Under the pieces are notes generated by a model. That model was not told the DNA's origin. It saw only the letters and a list, made by a program, of their open reading frames with translations, and searched no databases. From Clostridiales bacterium (GTDB taxonomy: Bacteria; Bacillota; Clostridia; Saccharofermentanales; Saccharofermentanaceae), in NCBI GenBank assembly GCA_016930475.1, contig JAFGGR010000135.1, positions 1 through 6,882 of the forward strand: a DNA stretch of 6,882 nucleotides, given 5' to 3'. A program made the position numbers and the translations under genes. Of this stretch, positions 1 to 6,561 are shown piece by piece. Positions within the stretch are counted from its first letter, which is position 1; each line of letters opens with the position of its first letter.

Positions 1-2610
1 AAGACCTTTCGCCATGAAATGTTTGACGGTTACAAGGCAAAGAGAAAGGGTATGCCCGACGAGTTGGCTGTTCAGGTACCGCTCCTCAAGGATATTCTGG
101 ACGCGATGGGTATATCGAGATACGAACTCCCGGGCTATGAGGCCGACGACCTGATCGGTACCTATACCGAGCAGGCAGAAGATAAGGGAATCAAGGTTTT
201 TATCCTGAGCGGTGACAAGGACGATTTTCAGCTGATCAGCAGTGACACGGTCGTCGTGATGCCGGTATCCAAGGCGGGAAAGCCCGCCTCCGATATTTAT
301 GATACGGATTCATTTTTCGAGCGATACGGGCTTCTGCCGAGCGAGTTTGTCACAGTGAAAGCGTTGATGGGCGACCCGAGCGACAATATCCCGGGCGTGC
401 GCGGAGTCGGCGAAAAAACGGCGCTTGAGCTTGTTCGTAAGCACAAGACCCTGGACGATATATATGAGAACCTATCGGAGTTTCCCGACGGATTGCGCAA
501 TAAACTCGAAGAGAACCGCGAGATGGCCTATTTATCATATGAGTTGTCCCGGATCAAACGAGACGTTCCGGTCGAGCCGTCCATCGAGGAGTTTGTTGTT
601 ACAGAGCCTGATAAAGACAAGCTGGCGGATCTGTTGTACCGTTACGGATTGCGCAGTCAGCTGAAGAAGGCGGGGCTCGAAAATCATGTCCCGTACGAGG
701 CGGTTGCCGACTCGCCGTCGGGGGAGTCGGATGATACTTCAGCGGCAAAGTTGATTCCCGCGACATTTTCTGAGATCGCAGAAGTGACGGATATAAATAG
801 TTTTGAAGGAGCGATAAAAAGTTTATTAAATAACGGGCAGAAGCGAAAGATTGTTGCGATCGATGTTTTTACAGACTCACGAGGATCCGTCGAGATCCCG
901 GAAAGGAGACTGCTCGTATCCTTCTCACCGACAGAGATGGTCTCTGTTGACGCGAAAAACATCACCCCTGCATTGGAAGCCCTTGCACAGGCCGGATTCG
1001 GTCTGAACAAAGATCGGATCATCGCCGGATTCTCGATTAAAGAAACATACAAGTTCCTTCCGGATCCGTTACCGTTTGACCGATGCTTCGATACGGAAAT
1101 TGCCGGATATCTGCTGAATCAGATCGAGGGTGCTTCACCGTCGTTTGAGACGCTTTTCGAGCATGCGCTCGGCATCCCTTATCCGAGACTTCCGGAAGAT
1201 GAGTCATCCGTCATGGATCGCCCCGGGAAGTCACAAGCGACGCTTCTGGAGTCCATGCTATTACCGGTAGCAAAGGATCCGATCGATTTGAAGACCGATC
1301 GGACGTATCTGCTTTTTGCATGGAGGGTGATGCTGATCCATTCACTGGTGACGAGGCAGACGGAGCAGATCATTTCGTCCGGCATTGATAAGCTCGCTTT
1401 CGAAATCGAGATGCCACTTGTCCTTCATTTGGATCGAATGGAGCGAGCGGGATTTCTGGTGGACCGGGACTTTTTGACTTCTATGCACGAAGATTTCGAA
1501 CGAAAACTCGGCGAGCTCACGATGAAGATTTACGACGATGCCGGGATGACCTTTAATATCCTCTCGCCCAAGCAGTTGGGGCAGGTGCTTTTCGAGCATC
1601 TCGGATTGCCTTCCGGACGAAAGAACGCGGGCGGGACTTATTCAACGGATTCGGACGAACTGATGCGACTTTCGGACCATCATCCGGTCGTTTCGAGCAT
1701 TCTTGAATACCGACAGATCTCGAAGCTGGATTCCACATTTATCGTCGGCCTTCTTCGAGGAATCGATCCGGCGGACGGAAGGATTCATTCGAGTTTTTCT
1801 CAGGCGATGACCTCGACCGGTCGCCTCTCATCCGCCGAGCCGAATCTTCAAAACATACCGATCCGTACGGAGCTCGGTCGCTTGATCCGAAAGGCCTTTA
1901 TCGCGCCCGACGGTTATATTCTTCTGGACGCCGACTATTCACAGATCGAGCTTCGATTGCTCGCGCATTTGTCTCAGGACGAAAATATGTTGAACGCTTT
2001 CCTGAATAAAGAGGACATTCATACGAATACAGCGGCGAGTATTTTCAAGGTGCCCAAGGAAATGGTCCTGCCGCACATGCGCTCGGCGGCCAAAACAGTC
2101 AATTTCAGCATTGTATACGGGATCAGTGATTTCGGGCTTTCGCAGGATCTGGGGGTGTCGTTTCAGGAGGCTCACACCTACATCGAGAAGTATTACGCGC
2201 GTTATCCGCAAATCCGAGCTTACCTCGATTCACTCAAGGCGACCGGTTACGAAAAAGGCTACGTGGAAACATTATTCGGCAGGAAGCGAGTGCTTCGGGA
2301 ACTGACCTCTCCAAACCGCAACGTTCGCATGTTCGGAGAGAGGGCGGCGATGAACACTCCGATCCAGGGCACCGCGGCTGACATCATCAAGATCGCGATG
2401 AACAAAGTCAGTGACGACCTTCGTCTGGCCAAGATGGATGCCCGCTTGATCCTTCAGGTCCACGACGAACTGATCATCGAGTGTTCGGAAAATGATGTCT
2501 CAGCAGCTTCGGTAATACTCAAGAACGCCATGGAGAACGCCGCGGTATTAACGGTGCCGCTTGTTTCCGACGTAAGGGTCGGGAAGAGCTGGTACCAGTG
2601 TAAGGAGTAG
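1..2610 (+). CDS. polA: DNA polymerase I, 5'-truncated by window edge
   Basis: Fills gaps and removes RNA primers in replication and repair. The reading frame is open from base 1 (KTFRHE precedes the Met at base 19), and comparison with E. coli PolA suggests about 65 N-terminal residues lie outside, so base 19 is not the start. Numbering from that Met: the 5'-nuclease domain (about 1-215) keeps the acidic metal ligands EADD 41-44, D66/D68 and D119/D122, plus the helix-hairpin-helix GVRGVGEKTA. A degenerate 3'-5' exonuclease fold spans about 278-450; the E. coli residues D355, E357, D424 and D501 align with D282, F284, T343 and A434, so proofreading is probably lost, as in Bacillus and Thermus enzymes. 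The polymerase domain (about 460-863) has motif A DYSQIE 639-644, motif B R688/K692/F696/Y700 and motif C VHDE 814-817, all intact. The gene ends TAG five bases before coaE and is probably co-transcribed with it. Confidence 0.97.
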   Translation, partial: KTFRHEMFDGYKAKRKGMPDELAVQVPLLKDILDAMGISRYELPGYEADDLIGTYTEQAEDKGIKVFILSGDKDDFQLISSDTVVVMPVSKAGKPASDIYDTDSFFERYGLLPSEFVTVKALMGDPSDNIPGVRGVGEKTALELVRKHKTLDDIYENLSEFPDGLRNKLEENREMAYLSYELSRIKRDVPVEPSIEEFVVTEPDKDKLADLLYRYGLRSQLKKAGLENHVPYEAVADSPSGESDDTSAAKLIPATFSEIAEVTDINSFEGAIKSLLNNGQKRKIVAIDVFTDSRGSVEIPERRLLVSFSPTEMVSVDAKNITPALEALAQAGFGLNKDRIIAGFSIKETYKFLPDPLPFDRCFDTEIAGYLLNQIEGASPSFETLFEHALGIPYPRLPEDESSVMDRPGKSQATLLESMLLPVAKDPIDLKTDRTYLLFAWRVMLIHSLVTRQTEQIISSGIDKLAFEIEMPLVLHLDRMERAGFLVDRDFLTSMHEDFERKLGELTMKIYDDAGMTFNILSPKQLGQVLFEHLGLPSGRKNAGGTYSTDSDELMRLSDHHPVVSSILEYRQISKLDSTFIVGLLRGIDPADGRIHSSFSQAMTSTGRLSSAEPNLQNIPIRTELGRLIRKAFIAPDGYILLDADYSQIELRLLAHLSQDENMLNAFLNKEDIHTNTAASIFKVPKEMVLPHMRSAAKTVNFSIVYGISDFGLSQDLGVSFQEAHTYIEKYYARYPQIRAYLDSLKATGYEKGYVETLFGRKRVLRELTSPNRNVRMFGERAAMNTPIQGTAADIIKIAMNKVSDDLRLAKMDARLILQVHDELIIECSENDVSAASVILKNAMENAAVLTVPLVSDVRVGKSWYQCKE
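2602..2607 (+). promoter_or_regulatory. coaE ribosome binding site inside polA end
   Basis: AAGGAG lies 8 bases before the coaE ATG at 2616 and is embedded in the last codons of polA. Ribosomes terminating on polA would therefore sit on the coaE initiation region, which suggests coupled translation. It also fixes the coaE start. Confidence 0.8.
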
Positions 2611-2615
2611 ATGCT

Positions 2616-3224
2616 ATGTTTGTTATCGGGATCACGGGTGGAATCGGAACAGGGAAAAGCATGGTTGCGGGGATTTTTCGATCCCGGGGCGTCAAGGTCC
2701 TGGACGCCGACGACATCTCCCGGGAGGTGACGGGGGTCGGCGGAGCCGCATTGCCCGAAATACGCGGCCTTCTTGGGAACAAAGCGGTCGACACCGATTT
2801 TTCGATGAATCGAAAATACGTCGCTTCGCTGGTTTTTTCGGACCGCACGAAGCTCGATCAACTATCGAAAATCATCCACAGGCACGTCCTGGAACAGATC
2901 GCCGTGGAACTTGAAGCCGAGAAAGAAAAGGGTACCAAACTGGTCATACTCGACGCTCCGATACCGGTCCGAAAAGGATTTTTAGACCGGTGTAATCAGG
3001 TCTGGGTCGTCAGTGCAGACGAAAGCATTCGCTTGGAGCGCCTGGTCGCCCGGGGCATGGATATTGACGATGTCAAACGCCGGATGAGTATGCAAATGAC
3101 TCGTGAGGAATATGAAGATCTTGCCGACGTTGTTATTCACAATGACGGCACCGAGGAAGATCTCGCTCAAGAGGTCGACAAACACATTGCCGCGCAACTG
3201 CACGAACGGGGTATTCGAATATGA
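2616..3224 (+). CDS. coaE: Dephospho-CoA kinase
   Basis: Phosphorylates the 3'-hydroxyl of dephospho-CoA with ATP, the last cytoplasmic step of coenzyme A synthesis. The 202-residue length is normal for the family. The N-terminus carries the P-loop GGIGTGKS (8-15) and then DADDISREV (30-38), the family's DADxIaR motif. IIHRHV (86-91) corresponds to the usual IIHPxI, and MSMQMTREE (157-165) with ADVVIHNDG (170-178) matches the conserved C-terminal lid and base-binding region. Two positions are unusual: proline of IIHP is arginine, and the common PLLFE-type segment reads PIPVRK (115-120), without the acidic residue. The fold and P-loop make the call secure all the same. The start is fixed by AAGGAG 8 bases upstream. 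The gene follows polA by 5 bases and overlaps the next gene by 4 (ATGA), indicating one transcription unit. Confidence 0.95.
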   Translation: MFVIGITGGIGTGKSMVAGIFRSRGVKVLDADDISREVTGVGGAALPEIRGLLGNKAVDTDFSMNRKYVASLVFSDRTKLDQLSKIIHRHVLEQIAVELEAEKEKGTKLVILDAPIPVRKGFLDRCNQVWVVSADESIRLERLVARGMDIDDVKRRMSMQMTREEYEDLADVVIHNDGTEEDLAQEVDKHIAAQLHERGIRI

Positions 3225-3568
3225 ATCTCAGCCAGGGAATCGCTCTGTCCGGCATCCTTCTTGCGGGATTATTTCTTATCAGTCTCAGGTTTCTGAATAA
3301 AAAGGCCGGACCTACGCTTTCCAAATTTCTGCGAATATCCGGGTTGATTTATCTCTCTTCTACTGTGGTGATGTATCTGCTCATAAGATATCGGCCGATT
3401 CTCTCAACAGGTTATGTGATCCTCGCGGAGTCGCTGGCTCTCAGCATGCATATATTATCTTCGGCGATGATGTTTTTCTTTTCAAAAAAGCTGACCGGGA
3501 AGGCTGAGCAGGCCCGAAAGGATCCGAGCCGAGACGATTCGGGACCGTCAGACGTTGAATCGGAATAG
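3221..3568 (+). CDS. Small three-helix membrane protein, function unknown
   Basis: I do not recognise this 115-residue protein. Three hydrophobic segments are visible, at about 5-24, 36-56 and 64-88, separated by short basic or polar loops (RFLNKK and IRYRP). A hydrophilic tail from about 89 is rich in Lys, Arg, Asp, Ser and Glu. There is no signal-peptide cleavage motif, no cysteine and no catalytic signature, so a small integral membrane protein is all that can be said. Its ATG overlaps the coaE stop as ATGA and no strong Shine-Dalgarno precedes it (only GAACGGGG, ill-placed), so translation probably depends on coupling to coaE. Its last 21 bases overlap the convergent ychF end. The membrane pattern, operon position and codon use resembling its neighbours support a real gene over a chance frame. 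Confidence 0.75.
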   Translation: MNLSQGIALSGILLAGLFLISLRFLNKKAGPTLSKFLRISGLIYLSSTVVMYLLIRYRPILSTGYVILAESLALSMHILSSAMMFFFSKKLTGKAEQARKDPSRDDSGPSDVESE

Positions 3569-4639
3569 AACGACGTCACCGTCTTTCATGACGTATTCCT
3601 TGCCTTCGGAACGGACCAAGCCTCTTTCCTTCGCCGCTGTATAACTCTTGGATTCAAACAGATCCTTAAACGATACGATCTCGGCGCGAATGAAGCCCCG
3701 CTCGAAGTCGGAGTGGATTTTTCCGGCCGCCTGCGGTGCCTTTGTGCCTTCCTTGATCGTCCAGGCGCGGACCTCCTGAGGCCCGGCGGTCAGAAAGGAA
3801 ATCAGCCCGAGCAGTTTGTAACTCTCCCGTATCATTCGGTCCAGGCCGGAATCGGAAAGCCCGAGCTCTTCCAAAAACATGGCGCGCTCCGCCTCGTCGA
3901 GCATCGCGATCTCCTCTTCGATCTTCGCGGAAATGGCGACGGCGCGACTGTTCTGACTGTCCGCTATTTTCTTTACCTCCAGAAAATAAGGAGCTTCGGG
4001 TAGAGCGATTTCATTTTCAGCGATGTTCGCCGCATAAATCACCGGCTTCAGCGAAAGAAGCGGCAAGTCCCTAAGCATCTCATTCTCCTCGTCGGAGAAT
4101 TCCAGAAGTCGAGCGGAGGTCCCCTCGCTTAACTCTTCATAAATTCTCTCGTAAAGCTGTAAAACAGATGTCGCACCGGGATTCTGGGCTTTGACGAGTT
4201 TACGCTGTTTATCTATCCGGCGTTCCATGTATTCGATATCGGAAAGGATCAGCTCCAACTCGATTGTCTCAATATCGCGCTTCGGATCGGCCGAGCCGTC
4301 GACATGGATGACATTCGGGTCGTCAAAACAACGGACAACATGAACGATCGCGTCGACCTCGCGGATGTTAGCGAGAAACTTATTGCCGAGGCCCTCGCCT
4401 TTACTGGCACCCTTGACCAATCCGGCGATATCGACAAACTCGACCACCGCGGGCGTGTACTTCTCCGGAGAGTATAGTGACGCAAGAAAATCCAGGCGCT
4501 CATCCGGAACCATCACCACACCGACATTCGGCTCGATGGTACAAAACGGGTAATTCGCGCACTCCGCTCCGGCTCTTGTGATCGCGTTGAACAAAGTGCT
4601 TTTGCCGACATTGGGCAGACCCACAATTCCCAGTTTCAT
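3548..4639 (-). CDS. ychF: Ribosome-associated ATPase YchF (OLA1 family)
   Basis: Member of the Obg-related TRAFAC P-loop proteins, which prefer ATP over GTP and bind ribosomes; reported roles in other bacteria are in translation and stress responses. The 363-residue length is typical. Visible motifs are the G1 loop GLPNVGKST (7-15), the conserved ANYPFCTIEPN stretch (28-38), G3 DIAGLVKGAS (70-79), a G4 region reading NIAE (205-208) in place of the NKxD of GTPases, as expected for this ATP-using family, and SAKIE (237-241). A charged helical insertion lies at about 120-195. The C-terminal TGS domain (about 278-361) includes FLTAGPQEVRAWTI and ends DGDVVLFRFNV, the family's characteristic terminus. 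GGAG at 4647-4650 lies 7 bases from the ATG. It stands alone on the minus strand between two plus-strand units, with its own promoter, and its 3' end overlaps the convergent membrane-protein gene. Confidence 0.97.
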   Translation of the reverse strand: MKLGIVGLPNVGKSTLFNAITRAGAECANYPFCTIEPNVGVVMVPDERLDFLASLYSPEKYTPAVVEFVDIAGLVKGASKGEGLGNKFLANIREVDAIVHVVRCFDDPNVIHVDGSADPKRDIETIELELILSDIEYMERRIDKQRKLVKAQNPGATSVLQLYERIYEELSEGTSARLLEFSDEENEMLRDLPLLSLKPVIYAANIAENEIALPEAPYFLEVKKIADSQNSRAVAISAKIEEEIAMLDEAERAMFLEELGLSDSGLDRMIRESYKLLGLISFLTAGPQEVRAWTIKEGTKAPQAAGKIHSDFERGFIRAEIVSFKDLFESKSYTAAKERGLVRSEGKEYVMKDGDVVLFRFNV

Positions 4640-4646
4640 TTTGTTT

Positions 4647-4650
4647 CTCC
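4647..4650 (-). promoter_or_regulatory. ychF ribosome binding site
   Basis: GGAG on the minus strand, 7 bases before the ychF ATG, in an A-rich context (CGGAGAAACAAA). It supports the start at 4639. Confidence 0.7.
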
Positions 4651-4698
4651 GTTGTTTCTAGAGTTTACCGGACTTCCATGAGCCGGATCGCTTCGGAT

Positions 4699-4704
4699 AT
4701 TATA
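4699..4704 (-). promoter_or_regulatory. Probable ychF promoter, extended -10 element
   Basis: On the minus strand the sequence reads TGGTATAAT, a perfect -10 hexamer preceded by the TGn extension. The hexamer that would serve as -35 at 17-base spacing (CCCAAA) is poor, which an extended -10 can tolerate. Transcription would begin near 4692, leaving a leader of about 50 bases before the ychF ATG. Confidence 0.55.
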
Positions 4705-4767
4705 CCACTATTGTACATTTCTTTGGGATGAATGAATCTGCTATTATCTTTCGAAGAAATCGATCAT

Positions 4768-4805
4768 ACCGTTGTCGCCTTGAAACGGTTTTGTCGAAAA
4801 CCGGT
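4768..4805 (+). repeat. Overlapping inverted repeats upstream of comM
   Basis: Two dyads share one arm. ACCGTT (4768-4773) pairs with AACGGT (4784-4789) across a 10-base loop. CGGTTTT (4786-4792) pairs with AAAACCG (4797-4803) across the tetraloop GTCG. Because bases 4786-4789 belong to both, the two hairpins exclude one another. A third related site, ACCGGT, closes the block at 4800-4805. There is no T-run on either strand directly after the stems, so this does not look like an intrinsic terminator; a protein-binding dyad or a leader structure is more likely. The function is inferred only. Confidence 0.45.
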
Positions 4806-4820
4806 GCAATGCTGAATCGA

Positions 4821-4826
4821 TATAAA
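4821..4826 (+). promoter_or_regulatory. Weak candidate -10 for comM
   Basis: TATAAA lies about 30 bases before the comM ATG at 4858 and would start transcription near 4833. No good -35 is present at 16-18 bases (AAACCG at 17). An alternative -10, TATTAT at 4742-4747, also lacks a good -35; it would give a leader of about 100 bases containing the inverted repeats. The promoter of comM is therefore uncertain. Confidence 0.25.
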
Positions 4827-4844
4827 GGTTAGGATGTTTTTGTT

Positions 4845-4851
4845 AAGGAGG
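4845..4851 (+). promoter_or_regulatory. comM ribosome binding site, decides the start
   Basis: AAGGAGG, a near-perfect Shine-Dalgarno, lies 6 bases before the ATG at 4858. An in-frame ATG at 4834 would add eight residues but lies upstream of this site and has only a poor AAAGG ahead of it. The start at 4858 is preferred. Confidence 0.85.
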
Positions 4852-4857
4852 GATCAG

Positions 4858-6561
4858 ATGGCAGTAAGAAAGAATCGATTCGCACAAATATCCACCTGTT
4901 TCGTTAACGGAACGGACGGTGTGCAAGCGCTCATGGAGATATCGATCCTTCCGGGACTTCCGTCTGTCGAGATCGTCGGACTGTGTGACTCTTCGGTTCG
5001 GGAATCCAGAGAGCGTGTGCGTGCGGCGATTCGGCAGATCGGTTTTGATTTTCCTTCGGCCCGGATCACGGTTGGGATCTTCCCGGCATACATTCATAAA
5101 TCCGGATCTTCATTTGATTTGCCTTTGGCGTTGGGAATCCTCATCGCTTCCGGTCAGATCCGTATGTCGGATTCAAGGCCTGTCATCGCTTTCGGTGAAT
5201 TGACGCTGACGGGGAGAATCCGCGAGACCCCCGGAACGATCGCCAAATTATCCGCGATCGATCGAACCGGAAGTTCTTGGATCCTTATTCCGTCGGCCAA
5301 CAGAAGAGAAGCGGATCTTCTCGGTCTGAGTGTTTCTCATGTATGCTGTCTCAATAAAGCGGTTCGTATACTGACCGGCTCGAATGACAGATCTTGCGCA
5401 TGTGATGTATCAGGTAACCGGGAACAACGAGTATCTATCGTGGACGAAGGGGAGGTCAAGAACGATGAGGAGGGGCATAATGCTGATCCGATATCCGCAT
5501 GCAAATTCTCGGGGAGAGATACCTCATTGGATTCCATTATGGATTTTTCCTGTCTGAAGGGACAGGAGAAGGCTTCCCGCGCGATCCTTCTGGCCGCTGC
5601 GGGAATGCACAACATATTGCTGTCCGGAAGTCCCGGGAGCGGCAAAACGACAGCGGCCAGAGTACTAAGAGGCATTCTTCCGCCGTTGAGTCAGGAGGAG
5701 AAAATCGATTACCTCAAAACGGTCAGCTTGTCGAGAGTATTGGAGGACAATGAGATCGATGGAAATTACAGGCCATTTCGATATGTCCATCACTCTTGTA
5801 CGATCGGAAGATTGATCGGTAATCCGGCCGGAAACATTCCCGGAGAGTTAGCTCTTTCATTGAACGGTATCCTGTTCTTGGACGAGATGGCAGAATTCTC
5901 GCCGCGGGTGTTGGATATGCTTCGACAACCGCTGGAGAACAAATGCGAGAACCGGTTCGCGTCGCAGAATTCTTCGGTTTTCCCTTCTCGTTTCTTACTG
6001 ATCGGAGCCATGAATCCATGCCGGTGCGGCAAACTCTTGGATAGTCCCTCGTCTTGCAGTTGCACGGTGGCTCAAAGAAGGCAATATGACAAGAGGATCA
6101 GCGGACCGATATTGGATCGCATTGATATCTTCTGTGAATTATACCGACTTCGTCGTCAAGGATTATTTGATTCCGTCGCGCAGGGAAGCGCTTCGGAAAG
6201 CAGACGGATCCGAGAAGAAATTAAAGAATGTTGGGAAATCCAGTTTGAAAGATGTAACGAGTTTGGCATAAACCCCGTACTCAATGGTGAAGCGGATGGG
6301 TTTCAAATCAACGAGTTATTTCGAATACAGAAGGACGTACTGGAGCAAGCTGTTCTGTCTGCAGAACGTCTCAGTGTATCAGCAAGAGGTCTCAGTAAGA
6401 TCCTCCGGGTCGCGAGAACGGCCGCGGATCTGGAGGGTGAACGGGACATGCAGGTGTGTCATGTATCCGAAGCGTTCCAGTTTCGTAACCGAAGAGATGT
6501 CACGATCACCACATATCCCGCGGCTTGCTTCATGAGTAAATACAAAGGCGGTAGAGTATGA
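4858..6561 (+). CDS. comM: ComM/YifB, Mg-chelatase-like AAA+ helicase
   Basis: ComM forms hexameric rings that drive branch migration when incoming single-stranded DNA is integrated in natural transformation. The 567 residues (start at 4858) exceed the roughly 500-510 usual. The N-terminal ChlI/Lon-like domain (about 10-170) has GLPSVEIVGL, then SVRESRERVRAAI (46-58) and SSFDLPLALGIL (84-95). A variable acidic linker (about 175-225) follows. The AAA+ core has Walker A GSPGSGKT (257-264), the HH pair at 311-312, NIPGELALSLNG (326-337), Walker B ILFLDE (338-343) and AMNPCRCG (384-391) with the sensor Asn. Cysteines 388, 390, 400 and 402 form the CxC...CxC pattern of many family members, possibly a metal site. 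RISGPILDRID (413-423) and the C-terminal domain with SARGLSKILRVARTAADL (508-525) complete the family signature. Coupling to dprA supports a competence role. No frameshift or lost catalytic residue is seen. Confidence 0.95.
   Translation: MAVRKNRFAQISTCFVNGTDGVQALMEISILPGLPSVEIVGLCDSSVRESRERVRAAIRQIGFDFPSARITVGIFPAYIHKSGSSFDLPLALGILIASGQIRMSDSRPVIAFGELTLTGRIRETPGTIAKLSAIDRTGSSWILIPSANRREADLLGLSVSHVCCLNKAVRILTGSNDRSCACDVSGNREQRVSIVDEGEVKNDEEGHNADPISACKFSGRDTSLDSIMDFSCLKGQEKASRAILLAAAGMHNILLSGSPGSGKTTAARVLRGILPPLSQEEKIDYLKTVSLSRVLEDNEIDGNYRPFRYVHHSCTIGRLIGNPAGNIPGELALSLNGILFLDEMAEFSPRVLDMLRQPLENKCENRFASQNSSVFPSRFLLIGAMNPCRCGKLLDSPSSCSCTVAQRRQYDKRISGPILDRIDIFCELYRLRRQGLFDSVAQGSASESRRIREEIKECWEIQFERCNEFGINPVLNGEADGFQINELFRIQKDVLEQAVLSAERLSVSARGLSKILRVARTAADLEGERDMQVCHVSEAFQFRNRRDVTITTYPAACFMSKYKGGRV
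6544..6551 (+). promoter_or_regulatory. dprA ribosome binding site inside comM end
   Basis: AAAGGCGG, an imperfect Shine-Dalgarno, lies 6 bases before the ATG at 6558 and 9 before the in-frame ATG at 6561. It falls within the last codons of comM, as expected for coupled translation. Confidence 0.5.

Noticed and set aside
273..288. GC hairpin GGCGGG-AAAG-CCCGCC within polA
   Set aside because: It is a perfect 6-base-pair stem, but it encodes the ordinary KAGKPAS stretch, has no T-run after it and sits mid-gene, so it is not a terminator. Probably a coding coincidence.
684..1052. Minus-strand frame of 122 codons within polA
   Set aside because: It mirrors the polA exonuclease-like region, with no convincing start signal or family resemblance; treated as a shadow.
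2454..2861. Minus-strand frame of 135 codons across the polA-coaE junction
   Set aside because: It is antisense to conserved motifs of both genes, its protein shows no recognisable domain, and its existence follows from codon bias in the opposite strand.
3513..3543. CCCGAA...TTCGGG inverted repeat near the end of the membrane-protein gene
   Set aside because: Only 6 base pairs with a 19-base loop and no following T-run; too weak to call a terminator.
3573..3594. ACGTCA...TGACGT inverted repeat just past the membrane-protein gene
   Set aside because: A short AT/GC-mixed stem with a 10-base loop inside conserved ychF codons and no T-run; not a supportable terminator.
4082..4100. ATTCTCC...GGAGAAT 7-base-pair hairpin inside ychF
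   Set aside because: It lies in codons for the ychF FSDEENEM segment, with no regulatory context; best explained by chance in an acidic coding stretch.
4786..4803. Hairpin CGGTTTT-GTCG-AAAACCG as an intrinsic terminator
   Set aside because: Neither strand has a T-run immediately after the stem (GTGCAAT on plus, only TTTC on minus), and no gene ends here, since both neighbours start in this region.
4834..4857. Upstream ATG giving comM eight extra residues
   Set aside because: It lies before the strong AAGGAGG at 4845-4851 and has only a poor ribosome site; the added MFLLRRDQ matches nothing typical of the family.
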